A stretch of 7,426 nt of DNA from CAVPKN01 sp964588495 (GCA_964588495.1 CAZPPS010000055.1:1-7426); one strand, 5' to 3'. Positions 1 to 6,476 are shown, numbered from the stretch's first letter. The notes: generated by a model not told the origin, from the letters alone. A program made the numbers and translations.

Positions 1-569
1 AAGACAGCTGGTTGTTCTTACATTCTTGTCCCTCACAAAGAGCTGCGTTAAATGTTCTTTTATCTTGCTGGCTTTCTGTGGGAGTCAGAAGCTTGCTGCA
101 GACGAATCCTGATTTGAATCGAAGAATCTGGTTTGTAATTGACGAGCTACCAACGTTGCAAAAACTCAAAGAATTAGATTCTCTTGTAACTGAGAGTCGA
201 AAATATGGGGGATGCGCTCTCTTAGCTCTCCAAAGTCCAGCTCAGCTAGAAGAAATTTACGGTAAAGCATCGGCGAAGACAATTATTGGAAATTGCGCGA
301 CTCGTGTGGTCTTTGCCGAACATGACCCTGAAATTGCAGAACGCATATCCAAATCATTAGGTGAATGTGAAATCAAAGAATACCAGGAAGGCATTTCTTA
401 CGGTGCCCATGAAGTAAGAGACGGCGTCAGCCTTTCCCTACAATCGAAAAAAATACCCGTAGTTTCCGCAGCGGATATTCAGAGCTTGGAAAACAATTAT
501 GCCTTTTTAAAGCTGCAAGGAAATCAACCGATTAGTAAAATATATTTAAATCCGCAAAAAGCGAGGTAG
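1..569 (+). CDS. traD: TraD-type conjugative coupling protein, C-terminal part (5' end outside window)
   Basis: The protein is the cytoplasmic-membrane ATPase that couples relaxosome DNA to an F-type type IV secretion channel. The frame is open to the left edge (Asp-Ser-Trp precede the TTG at 12), so any start inside the window is an artefact. Visible marks are the WLF(L)...SQRAALNVLLSCWL stretch, a Walker B segment IWFVIDELPTLQK with Asp-Glu, the following ESRKYGGCALLALQS motif, GNCATRVVF, and the LGECE...QEGISYG stretch; all match in order the second half of the TraD nucleotide-binding domain. Walker A and the membrane helices lie off-window. The protein stops about 20 residues after the last domain strand, so the long C-terminal tail that F-plasmid TraD uses to contact TraM is absent. 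It is followed two bases later by the DUF3302 gene, so the two are probably cotranscribed. The family call is firm; activity cannot be judged from a partial gene. Confidence 0.92.
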   Translation, partial: DSWLFLHSCPSQRAALNVLLSCWLSVGVRSLLQTNPDLNRRIWFVIDELPTLQKLKELDSLVTESRKYGGCALLALQSPAQLEEIYGKASAKTIIGNCATRVVFAEHDPEIAERISKSLGECEIKEYQEGISYGAHEVRDGVSLSLQSKKIPVVSAADIQSLENNYAFLKLQGNQPISKIYLNPQKAR

Positions 570-571
570 AT

Positions 572-871
572 ATGGAAAACATCATCGGCCTATTCTTCCT
601 ACTTATCCCTGTGATCTTAGTCACGCTGATTTGTATCTTTGCTCCCATGCCAGGACGCATCGCCAAAAAAAGAAATCACCCACAAGCCAAGGTTATTCGC
701 CTTTGCGGTTGGACCGCACTCTTATCCAGCAACGTCTCCGCTTGGACACTCGCTATGATGTGGGCTCACCATGATTCTTTAGACTCTGATTTTCAATCCC
801 GCATCGCCGACGTCACCAAAAAGTCGAAGCGAAAGAAAGATCTATATTCCTCACCTATTTGGAAGAAATAA
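572..871 (+). CDS. DUF3302-type small inner-membrane protein
   Basis: This is a 99-residue protein with two hydrophobic segments (about residues 3-24 and 47-65). Between them lies the conserved-looking sequence PGRIAKKRNHPQ, followed by a Gly-Trp at the start of the second helix. This layout (helix, Ala-Lys-Lys-Arg-Asn-His-Pro loop, Gly-Trp helix, Trp-Ala) is how I know the DUF3302 family (E. coli YiaW-like), whose biochemical role is unknown to me. The C-terminal 20 residues are strongly basic (KKSKRKK), suggesting a cytoplasmic tail. The ATG lies two bases after the traD stop, with AGG of the traD end serving as ribosome binding site, so translation is likely coupled. Its place directly after traD suggests a role in, or passage with, the conjugation module. 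The family assignment is from memory of the motif and has not been searched. Confidence 0.8.
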   Translation: MENIIGLFFLLIPVILVTLICIFAPMPGRIAKKRNHPQAKVIRLCGWTALLSSNVSAWTLAMMWAHHDSLDSDFQSRIADVTKKSKRKKDLYSSPIWKK

Positions 872-961
872 AAGAATTTACTATGGAGTGCTTGAAATCA
901 GAGACTGAGGTAAGCCTGTCCCTTGCAAAACAGGAATATCCTCGACTTTTTGAGTGCATAC

Positions 962-1201
962 TTACCAGCCGCCATTTCTATAATCTAATGTTTTAGTTTG
1001 ACTGGGGAATCCAACATTATTGCGGGTCACCACAACACCAGCCATAAACCCTATCAAAGCGAACCTTTCCCCTGGATTGAAATCATGCAAGAATTTTTTC
1101 CTCTCCCGATCATAGGTATAAATAATATAATTATCGGTTTGTAGAAGAAGGATATTTCCCTCATTGACCCTAAAATATAGCTTATAAAATAATAATTTTT
1201 G
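962..1201 (-). pseudogene. Start-less reading frame, probable gene remnant
   Basis: The frame is open for 79 codons from just after a stop at 1202-1204 to TAA at 962-964, with no ATG or GTG in its first part; the only internal ATG leaves a short C-terminal tail. The translation has balanced, protein-like composition: NILLLQTDNYIIYTYDRERK, then FLHDFNPGERFALIGFMAG and VVVTRNNVGFPSQTK, ending in RNGGW. The first part has the alternating pattern of beta-propeller blades (hydrophobic strand, turn, Tyr-Asp-Arg), but I do not recognise a family. The plus strand opposite contains several stops. The simplest reading is the 3' end of a gene whose 5' part was lost, perhaps at the island boundary. It could still be chance, given the short length. 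Confidence 0.35.
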
Positions 1202-1556
1202 TTAGGCCTAAAGAGAGGGGGAGATGCCCCGTCTAATCCTATAATTAAAATTATTAATGGAATTGGTGCTAAAGGCTGTTTTTATGGCTTGCCTTTAAGG
1301 GTCTCTGTGGTCTTTTAGTCGTGCTAAATAGTAGATTTTTTGCTCTTTCATAAGTACCAAAGATTATTTGACGTTAATTGGCTGAAAGGAGAACCATAAT
1401 CCTTTGCAAAAACTCGTGAAAATGAAGGCAAAAAAGCTTGCTTTTATAGATAAATTTACGTATCCTTAACATCTTAGGGTTCTTTCTCTCATCTCTGATA
1501 CATTTTGAAGATTGATCACTTAAAGTTGCACATTTGGTAAAACTCACGTTAATAGC

Positions 1557-1564
1557 AAAAGGAA
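1557..1564 (+). promoter_or_regulatory. Ribosome binding site fixing the ankyrin gene start
   Basis: AAAAGGAA sits five bases before ATG 1570. An upstream in-frame TTG at 1534 has no comparable site, so 1570 is the preferred start. Confidence 0.7.
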
Positions 1565-1569
1565 TTATA

Positions 1570-3741
1570 ATGTCAATACATGAGGGAAGAAGGTTCGATA
1601 CTTGCACGCCCTGCGGAATGGGAGAATCTATTTATATAGGAATTACAGGTCTTTTTAATGATCCTTCTTTAAATTTTTGCAATTTGCTCAGTCAAAAAAA
1701 ATGGGAAGAAGCCGAAAAAATACTCGCTGAAAATCCTAGCCTTCAAAGCGATCCTGAAGAATCTCAAAAAATTGTTAAAAAAATTATAGACCATGACGCT
1801 ATTGATGAAATTCAAAAATTATTGAATTTTGGATTTACTATTAATCTTTCAAATTTACATTATTCGCTGCGTGAAAATTCTTTATTAAGCCGTTCAAGAG
1901 ATATGGCTTTTAAAGCGATTCTTACATACCGAAAACTTGATCTCGTTCAATCAATCTCAATTCAAGATGACAGAACTGTGTTGCATGTGATTGCAGAAGC
2001 CAACAATGTCTATGCCTGTGAGTGTGTAATTAAGGAATGCGAAAGTCAAGGTAATCTGGGAACTTTACTAAATAAAGTTTCGGGTACATTTCAAAAAACG
2101 GCTGTTCATATTTCCTTTGATCTTAACAATTATGATATTTTCAAAATACTGGTACAAAGAGAAGAAACAGACCTTCTAATAAATCATCCTGAAAATGACA
2201 AAACACTTTTTTTTATAGCGGCGGAAAAAAAATATGAACGTAGATTTAAAATACTTTTTGATGAGCACGCAAAAAGAAAAAATCTTAATTCCGCAATCCA
2301 AACTAAAGGAAATTCTGTACCTCTTCTATTTACTCTTTATGAAAAAAAACATAAATTTATGTTCGACAAACTTCTTGAATCTGAGGTTGATTTAGGAGTT
2401 AAACATCCGGAGACCAAAAAAAACCTACTTCATCTTTTTGCAGAACAAGGAGATTACGAAAATTTCAATGTGTTTGTGAGTAAAGCGCCAGATACTATTC
2501 TTAAATCCTGCATTAATGAAAAAGAGGGGTCGGGCGAAACGCCCTTGTCTTTGGCAGTAAGGAAAAATCATTATTTAATTGTAGAAAAACTGATTAATTT
2601 GGGGTCTGATTATTTGTGCAATGTTAATGGCGTGGAACTTATTGATCTTCCTCGAACTTTTTTATGTTGTAATAGTCAATCTCTTCAAATAGTTTGGGAT
2701 GCTAGACATGGTAAATACATTGAATCTGTAAATACAGACGAAAAAAAGAAACTTTTAGAAAAAGCGTTGATCCTGTGTTTAAAAGATGGTGAATTTGAGC
2801 AAGCAAAAAAATTAATCCGAATTTCTCCCAATTTTGAAATTAGAGACCATCAAGGAAATGGTCCTTTTCTTTTAGTCATCCAAAACCCAAATAATTCAGA
2901 AACTGAAAAATTAGATATTATCCGTGTGCTTCTTGAAAAAGGGTGTGACGTTAATCAGGTAAATGCCTCTAAAGAATCCGTACTAATTAGCGCGGTACTG
3001 AAGGAATTTTCATTGATTGTGGAAGAACTGACTAATTTTCTTAACAATGATTCCAATAAAATAGATCTTGAATTAAGAGATTTAAATGGCAAGACAGCTT
3101 TGCATCATGCAGTAGAAAAAGGCAACGAATCAATTGTAAAAAAACTTTTGCAGCGTAATGCAAATGCAATGGCTGCAAATAATCTTCAACAAACCCCGCT
3201 TCATTTAACTAAAAATAAAGAAATTGCTGAATTATTAATTTTACATGGGGCCAAAGCTGAAGCTAGAGATAATTTAGGCAGAAAACCAGAATTTTATATT
3301 TCAAGAGTTCCACGCGGGGATCAGGTAGGTAAAACTGTTTTTTCTTCCCTCAGTGAGCTAAAGACATCAGAGCAAGCTGCTATTCATGGAAATAAAGAAA
3401 TGGCCAAGCTTTATAAAGAGCATGAGGGAAACAAGATCATTGAATTCGAAGATATAACCCCCAGGCATGAACAAAGAAGTGAGAGTATAAAAGAATATGC
3501 CCTTGATATTGCCGATCAAGGAATGGATCAGCTCGAAATACTATCTAAGCGAACTTTAAAAGAACTGGGCGATGCGGTGGAAGAAGTAAAAACCGAAGGA
3601 ATCAATACGCTTAAAGATACTGCAGTCGGCTTAATTAAAACCGCTGATTTGCCAGGAAAGGCTGCAGATTTGGTCGGATCGATTACCTCAGCTGCAATGG
3701 ATAAAACAAAGCAATCTTTATTAAAATCAATAAGTGGATAA
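1570..3741 (+). CDS. Large ankyrin-repeat protein with helical C-terminal tail, candidate effector
   Basis: This 723-residue protein begins at ATG 1570, chosen over an upstream TTG because of the AAAAGGAA site. It ends in tandem stops (TAA TAA). Ankyrin-type helix pairs recur about every 33-37 residues in two blocks. The first block (about 134-348) includes DRTVLHVIAEANN, KTAVHISFD, DKTLFFIAAEKK, KKNLLHLFAEQGD and GETPLSLAVRKNHYLIVEKL. The second (about 428-570) includes NGKTALHHAVEKGNESIVKK and QQTPLHLTKNKEIAELLILH. Residues 350-425 link them and are poorly conserved. After about 636 the protein is a charged, Ala-rich amphipathic helical region (TLKELGDAVEEVKTEG...) without ankyrin pattern. 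No signal peptide or membrane helix is seen. Ankyrin proteins bind other proteins, and in amoeba-infecting intracellular bacteria many are secreted into the host; secretion here is inference. It is probably cotranscribed with the next gene, 29 bases downstream. Confidence 0.9.
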   Translation: MSIHEGRRFDTCTPCGMGESIYIGITGLFNDPSLNFCNLLSQKKWEEAEKILAENPSLQSDPEESQKIVKKIIDHDAIDEIQKLLNFGFTINLSNLHYSLRENSLLSRSRDMAFKAILTYRKLDLVQSISIQDDRTVLHVIAEANNVYACECVIKECESQGNLGTLLNKVSGTFQKTAVHISFDLNNYDIFKILVQREETDLLINHPENDKTLFFIAAEKKYERRFKILFDEHAKRKNLNSAIQTKGNSVPLLFTLYEKKHKFMFDKLLESEVDLGVKHPETKKNLLHLFAEQGDYENFNVFVSKAPDTILKSCINEKEGSGETPLSLAVRKNHYLIVEKLINLGSDYLCNVNGVELIDLPRTFLCCNSQSLQIVWDARHGKYIESVNTDEKKKLLEKALILCLKDGEFEQAKKLIRISPNFEIRDHQGNGPFLLVIQNPNNSETEKLDIIRVLLEKGCDVNQVNASKESVLISAVLKEFSLIVEELTNFLNNDSNKIDLELRDLNGKTALHHAVEKGNESIVKKLLQRNANAMAANNLQQTPLHLTKNKEIAELLILHGAKAEARDNLGRKPEFYISRVPRGDQVGKTVFSSLSELKTSEQAAIHGNKEMAKLYKEHEGNKIIEFEDITPRHEQRSESIKEYALDIADQGMDQLEILSKRTLKELGDAVEEVKTEGINTLKDTAVGLIKTADLPGKAADLVGSITSAAMDKTKQSLLKSISG

Positions 3742-3770
3742 TAAAAATTTAACTTTTAAAAAAGGTTTAC

Positions 3771-4319
3771 ATGAATAGCATTTCTTCCTGTTGTCAAAGC
3801 TTCCATCCCATTAATCAATGGCGTCAGGATACGGATAGCCCTGTATGGGTATGGAATATTTCGCATGAGAAAGCCTACATGTACGTTATTGATTTGGGAA
3901 CAGGTGATAAATATTTAAATGAGGAGCCTCTACTAATTTCTATAAAGTGTTTCGTTGCTGCGGTCTTTACCCCAATTATCCACCCATTTGCAATAATAAT
4001 AAATCTAATTATTAGAATAATAAAGTTAGTTTCGTTTTTTGAATTTTGGAAAGAAGTTCCTGAAGAATTGGAATATAATTTAAAAAATAGATTTTTTGAA
4101 TACGGAAAAGATTTTCTCAGAATTTTGATTGCTCCATTTATTTTACTTCTACTTGAACTTTCTGCTCTTTACGGGATATTTGCTCCAAGAGATGGCAGAA
4201 AATTGTATGCAAGTTTTGAATGCGGTTTTTATGGAAGAGCTATTCTGGGGGGTTGTTTTCAGCCAAACGAGCCTTATCATCTATTTGGCGGAGATATCAA
4301 TAAAGCAGGCGCTTGGTAA
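3771..4319 (+). CDS. Chlamydia-type hypothetical membrane protein, 182 residues, Inc-like topology
   Basis: The start is ATG 3771 behind an AAAAAAGG site, 29 bases after the ankyrin gene stop, so the two look like one operon. A soluble N-terminal part contains VWVWNISHEKAYMYVIDLGT. A long hydrophobic stretch at 53-89, broken by Pro-68 and His-Pro at 71-72, could form a helical hairpin, and a second segment lies at 116-138. The last 45 residues carry DGRKLYASFE, GGCFQPNEPYHLFGGDINKA and a terminal Trp. From memory, proteins ending in a DGRKLYA...CFQP...H.FGGDIN pattern occur repeatedly in Parachlamydiaceae as uncharacterised families; I could not check this. No function is known to me. The paired hydrophobic segments fit an inclusion-membrane or inner-membrane protein, but neither location is shown by the sequence. 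Confidence 0.82.
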   Translation: MNSISSCCQSFHPINQWRQDTDSPVWVWNISHEKAYMYVIDLGTGDKYLNEEPLLISIKCFVAAVFTPIIHPFAIIINLIIRIIKLVSFFEFWKEVPEELEYNLKNRFFEYGKDFLRILIAPFILLLLELSALYGIFAPRDGRKLYASFECGFYGRAILGGCFQPNEPYHLFGGDINKAGAW

Positions 4320-4371
4320 ATTTTTAGCCTTGTCAAACAGTAGCAGTCTATCCCGTAGTATTGCTGCTTGA

Positions 4372-4914
4372 GTTAGTGATAACTTGACTTGCAAAATTTG
4401 TAGCTGACTTGCTACGTTCGTCATTCAAAAAATTGCACGGAATAAAATTTGATAGGGAGCGTCTGTTGGTGCATAGGGCAATTGCGTGAAATTTTATCAG
4501 TGCTCATCCCTTTTTCTGTACTTGGTTCAAAGCACCCTTCCGGAAATCTGAACAAATACGGTCCATCAAGGTCTCTTGCCACGAGGGATGCATTTACAGT
4601 CTAGTAAGTGGGAAAATTCCGATGTTGACCCGAAATCAAACAGGGAATGAGTTTTTGCGATTAGCGAGCCACTTGTTCGGTAAGAGTTCCTCCCACTTTT
4701 GTGCGGGTTGATTCATAAATCGGTGCATGACACCGACCAAATAATTTTGCTGATAAATGCTCAATGGCGTTAAGAAAAAAAGTTAGTATAAAGAATATAA
4801 GATGTACATGCTGTAGTTATTAGGTGAAAAATTAACTCTTTACAACTTCTCTGCTTCACCCTTCTTCAATGAAGGCAGCGAATGTAAAAAAAAGCTTTGT
4901 TGCCGGGTTGGCTA
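4372..4914. other. Gene-free, G+C-richer segment with broken minus-strand frames
   Basis: No intact gene is seen. The part around 4500-4760 is close to half G+C, clearly above the ankyrin gene. On the minus strand, one frame reads LSAKLFGRCHAPIYESTRTK then VGGTLTEQVAR before a stop near 4660. A later frame reads ARDLDGPYLFRFPEGCFEPS and on to FYSVQFFE. A third (MTNVASQLQILQVKLSLTQ...) starts in an ATGA overlap with the stop of the second and runs back into the end of the 182-residue gene. Alternating short frames like these suggest a decayed element or gene; I cannot name the parent. Small hairpins are TCGGTG/CACCGA (4720-4725 with 4731-4736) and GTAGC/GCTAC (4400-4404 with 4411-4415). Confidence 0.4.
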
Positions 4915-5208
4915 TTAACTTCTGCTATGGGGGGCTAGATTAGGGTTTTTAGCCAGATAAGCAATAGCTAGAGAAAGAATTACATTTGTAAACATTGCAA
5001 ACCAGAATAAAAGTTGTCCTGTGCTATAGGAAGAGAAAAATAATGCTTCGGGATTAATTGCCAAGCAATTTCCTACAAAAGAAATGCCCAGAATCAGAAA
5101 AACAAACGCACTAATCAGCGCGTATTTGCGTATTTGTTCTGTATGTTGACCTAGTTCTGGAAGAACATCATTCCAAATATAGCTTCTTACGTTATCAATA
5201 CAGCTCAT
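4915..5208 (-). CDS. Small two-helix membrane protein, Inc-like, unknown function
   Basis: This is a 97-residue protein with a good ribosome site on the minus strand (AAAGGA, six bases before the ATG). A soluble N-terminal part (1-28, including NDVLPELGQHTEQIRK) is followed by two hydrophobic segments at about 29-50 and 65-86 and a short polar tail (KNPNLAPHSRS). Two close membrane helices with a short loop is the topology of chlamydial inclusion-membrane proteins, but also of many small inner-membrane proteins, and I do not recognise the sequence. Its first 14 bases overlap the end of an upstream minus-strand frame. A run of eight T residues on the minus strand (4886-4893), about 20 bases after the stop, has only a weak hairpin before it, so termination there is uncertain. 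Confidence 0.68.
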   Translation of the reverse strand: MSCIDNVRSYIWNDVLPELGQHTEQIRKYALISAFVFLILGISFVGNCLAINPEALFFSSYSTGQLLFWFAMFTNVILSLAIAYLAKNPNLAPHSRS

Positions 5209-5321
5209 CTATTCCTTTGCAAACCCTACATGCTACAATCGCAAAGCCTACCATAGTGCCAACAAACATTCCAAGGGAATAAATGCCCCATCTGGTGTCG
5301 CACCATTTCTATTGCTTCCAT
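5195..5321 (-). pseudogene. Small glycine-rich membrane frame, apparently frameshifted, overlapping the 97-residue gene
   Basis: An open frame of 37 codons (5308 down to TGA at 5195) reads KWCDTRWGIYSLGMFVGTMV then GFAIVACRVCKGIDELY. It has one clear hydrophobic segment with Gly-x-x-x-Gly spacing and polar ends, and its stop overlaps the start of the next gene by 14 bases, as in translationally coupled pairs. The frame has no start at its 5' end. An ATG at 5321 begins MEAIE in the neighbouring frame, and losing one base or gaining two near the GAAA at 5306-5309 would join them into a protein of about 41 residues. No good ribosome site precedes 5321. This could be a broken gene, a true frameshift site, or a chance hydrophobic frame. 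Confidence 0.35.
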
Positions 5322-5688
5322 AGAATAAGTGAAATTTTCTGATGCAAAGATCATTTACCCACAATCATTCTACCATTAAGACCCGTTGTACTATTTGCAA
5401 AACAGAAAGTCTGACGCTCTATCACAAAGCTCAGCGTTGAAATGTATTAATGAAATTAAGCCTCTAATCAATCATCTGTTTAACCGCACTGGATTCCTAT
5501 AGAATAATATGAGCTATAGAAGCTCAAATCTTAATTAAACATACACAATCGTTCCTATCTAAAAGTCTTCTTCAAGGGGCATCTAAGAAAGTAGTTCTAT
5601 CACAAGGCTGTAAATTAGATTTCGTGAGTCAAAAAAACGGAAACTCCTGATTCTTTCAGCTAAGTAAGGCTACCTTTGCCTCGGCAGA
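5322..5688. other. Intergenic stretch between divergent small genes
   Basis: No gene is supported. A start-less plus-strand frame of about 41 codons (from about 5380 to the TAG near 5503) includes SDALSQSSALKCINEIKPLI and may be a remnant or chance. A six-base inverted repeat TGAGCT/AGCTCA (5510-5515 with 5521-5526) forms a small hairpin. Nothing else stands out. Confidence 0.4.
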
Positions 5689-5738
5689 ATTAATGAATTA
5701 TAATTAAATTATTAATAAATATTAATGTATATATTAAT
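5689..5738. promoter_or_regulatory. Regularly spaced ATTAAT palindromes upstream of the glycine-zipper gene
   Basis: The self-complementary hexamer ATTAAT occurs at 5689, 5711, 5721 and 5733, with an imperfect copy near 5700. Spacings of 22, 10 and 12 bases are close to whole turns of DNA, so the copies fall on one face of the helix. The surrounding 120 bases are almost pure A+T. This could be a curved upstream promoter element or a binding region for a regulator. The location, 120-170 bases ahead of ATG 5856, fits a role upstream of that gene's promoter, for which no confident -35/-10 pair was found. Confidence 0.35.
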
Positions 5739-5840
5739 TAACGTTATTGATACAATGTTACAAACTTTTGCAGTTGTGTATTTTATAAAACTAAATTGCA
5801 AAAAAACTTAACAATAATATTTTATAACTTTTTTTTAAAA

Positions 5841-5848
5841 AAGGGAGA
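5841..5848 (+). promoter_or_regulatory. Ribosome binding site fixing the glycine-zipper gene start
   Basis: AAGGGAGA lies seven to eight bases before ATG 5856. An in-frame TTG at 5796 would place this site inside the coding region and has no site of its own, so 5856 is preferred. Confidence 0.75.
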
Positions 5849-5855
5849 AAAAAAT

Positions 5856-6116
5856 ATGTCACACCCCGTTGATGCAATGTACAGAAGTCAAAGAAGAGTA
5901 GCGGAAGGCTTTGAAGCTATGAATTCAATAGGCAAGGAAGTTGATTGCACACCTATTATTATTGGAGCGGCAATTGGAGGTCTTGTCGGCTGCGCGATTC
6001 CACCACATGGCGCACTTGCTATTCCAGGAGCAATCGTCGGAGGGCTGGTAGGTTTCGCGGTTGGAGATTGTGTTGCAGAAATTCGAAGAGATAATATGGC
6101 CCGAACAAACAAGTGA
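5856..6116 (+). CDS. Glycine-zipper membrane hairpin protein, 86 residues
   Basis: The start is ATG 5856 behind a strong AAGGGAGA site. Residues 1-32 are polar and helical (RSQRRVAEGFEAMNSIGKE). Then come two glycine-rich hydrophobic segments, about 34-48 and 53-70, separated by a Pro-Pro-His-Gly turn, and a basic tail (EIRRDNMARTNK). The segments repeat each other: GAAIGGLVGCAI (37-48) and GAIVGGLVGFAV (58-69) agree at eight of twelve positions with a 21-residue period. Gly-x-x-x-Gly zippers pack membrane helices tightly and occur in outer-membrane lipoproteins, pore-forming peptides and toxins; there is no signal peptide or lipobox here. Function is unknown; an inclusion-membrane or pore-type protein is inference. 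The gene stands alone, with a strong hairpin 50 bases downstream. Confidence 0.75.
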   Translation: MSHPVDAMYRSQRRVAEGFEAMNSIGKEVDCTPIIIGAAIGGLVGCAIPPHGALAIPGAIVGGLVGFAVGDCVAEIRRDNMARTNK

Positions 6117-6162
6117 GTTGTGTTGATTGCGTAAGAAGCCGTAATGTTCTTGTCAGCGATCA

Positions 6163-6194
6163 AATACATACGCGCTAATGGCGCGTATGCATTT
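6163..6194. terminator. Strong hairpin after the glycine-zipper gene, possible terminator
   Basis: CATACGCGC (6167-6175) pairs perfectly with GCGCGTATG (6181-6189) around a TAATG loop. After one A/C mismatch, AAAT and ATTT extend the stem by four more pairs. No long T run follows on either strand (ATTTGCCCCC on plus, ATTTGATC on minus), so it is a weak intrinsic terminator at best; it may act as a transcript-end stabiliser. Confidence 0.5.
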
Positions 6195-6454
6195 GCCCCC
6201 AAACGGATCTATTTTCCTCCCCAACAAAGGGCCTTTTCCGCTTGTAGACCAATGAAAGTGAATTATTCACAGATTACTGATTTCATTTAGAACTTCATCA
6301 GAAATTATAAAAAATATACATAAGCAGTTTATTTAGCCATTAAAAGGCAAGTTGTAGCTGCTGGGAAAAAATTTCTTCAGCTCTCTTTATGTTCTTCTAA
6401 ACTAAAAAGGGTTGAAGGATCCGCAATCAAAGTATAGTAAATAACAAATTTAAA
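6195..6454. other. Intergenic stretch without recognised content
   Basis: No gene is supported between the hairpin and the promoter region of the coiled-coil gene. The sequence is AT-rich with short frames only. Confidence 0.5.
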
Positions 6455-6476
6455 ATAATTTGCTTGTATAATTTGC
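6455..6476 (+). promoter_or_regulatory. Candidate promoter -10 with overlapping direct repeat
   Basis: A perfect TATAAT at 6467-6472 lies 53 bases before ATG 6525. No clear -35 box sits 16-18 bases upstream, where the sequence is A+T only. The nine-base unit ATAATTTGC occurs at 6455-6463 and again at 6468-6476, so the second copy covers the -10 box; a repressor or activator site is possible. Confidence 0.4.

Larger units (their letters stand above)
872..1569. other. Long intergenic stretch after the tra module
   Basis: No intact gene is supported in this 698-base stretch. A plus-strand frame at 883-996 (37 codons, ATG but weak ribosome site) is probably chance. The minus-strand frame at 962-1201 looks like a gene remnant and is listed separately. 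A small hairpin, GGGG (1218-1221) with CCCC (1227-1230), is followed on the minus strand by TCTCTTT, a weak terminator shape. Before the ankyrin gene, TTGCTT (1438-1443) and TATCCT (1461-1466) are 17 bases apart and could be a poor sigma-70-like promoter, but both boxes match the consensus at only four of six positions. Confidence 0.5.

Noticed and set aside
883..996. 37-codon plus-strand frame after the DUF3302 gene
   Set aside because: Too short, with a weak ribosome site and no recognisable motif; kept only as a note in the intergenic entry.
1368..1400. TTGACG and CATAAT as an ankyrin gene promoter
   Set aside because: The boxes are 21 bases apart, too far for a standard sigma-70-type promoter.
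1374..1607. 77-codon minus-strand frame overlapping the ankyrin gene start
   Set aside because: No ribosome site, it runs into the well-supported ankyrin start, and the composition is not protein-like enough; an antisense chance frame.
4129..4371. 80-codon plus-strand frame overlapping the 182-residue gene
   Set aside because: It lies mostly inside the better supported gene in another frame, and its start is internal with no ribosome site; the part beyond 4319 is short.
4520..4545. GGTTCAAAGC resembling a tRNA T-arm
   Set aside because: No acceptor stem, D-arm or anticodon arm can be built around it.
4859..4893. Terminator for the 97-residue minus-strand gene
   Set aside because: The T run is good, but only a three-pair stem precedes it on the minus strand, so it is not listed as a terminator.
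5689..5738. CRISPR array or replication-origin iterons in the ATTAAT region
   Set aside because: The units are six bases with no spacers of CRISPR size, and no DnaA-type boxes or replication gene lie nearby.
5888..6202. 104-codon minus-strand frame opposite the glycine-zipper gene
   Set aside because: The Pro/Ala/Thr/Ile-rich translation is what the reverse of glycine-rich codons gives; the plus-strand gene has the strong ribosome site.
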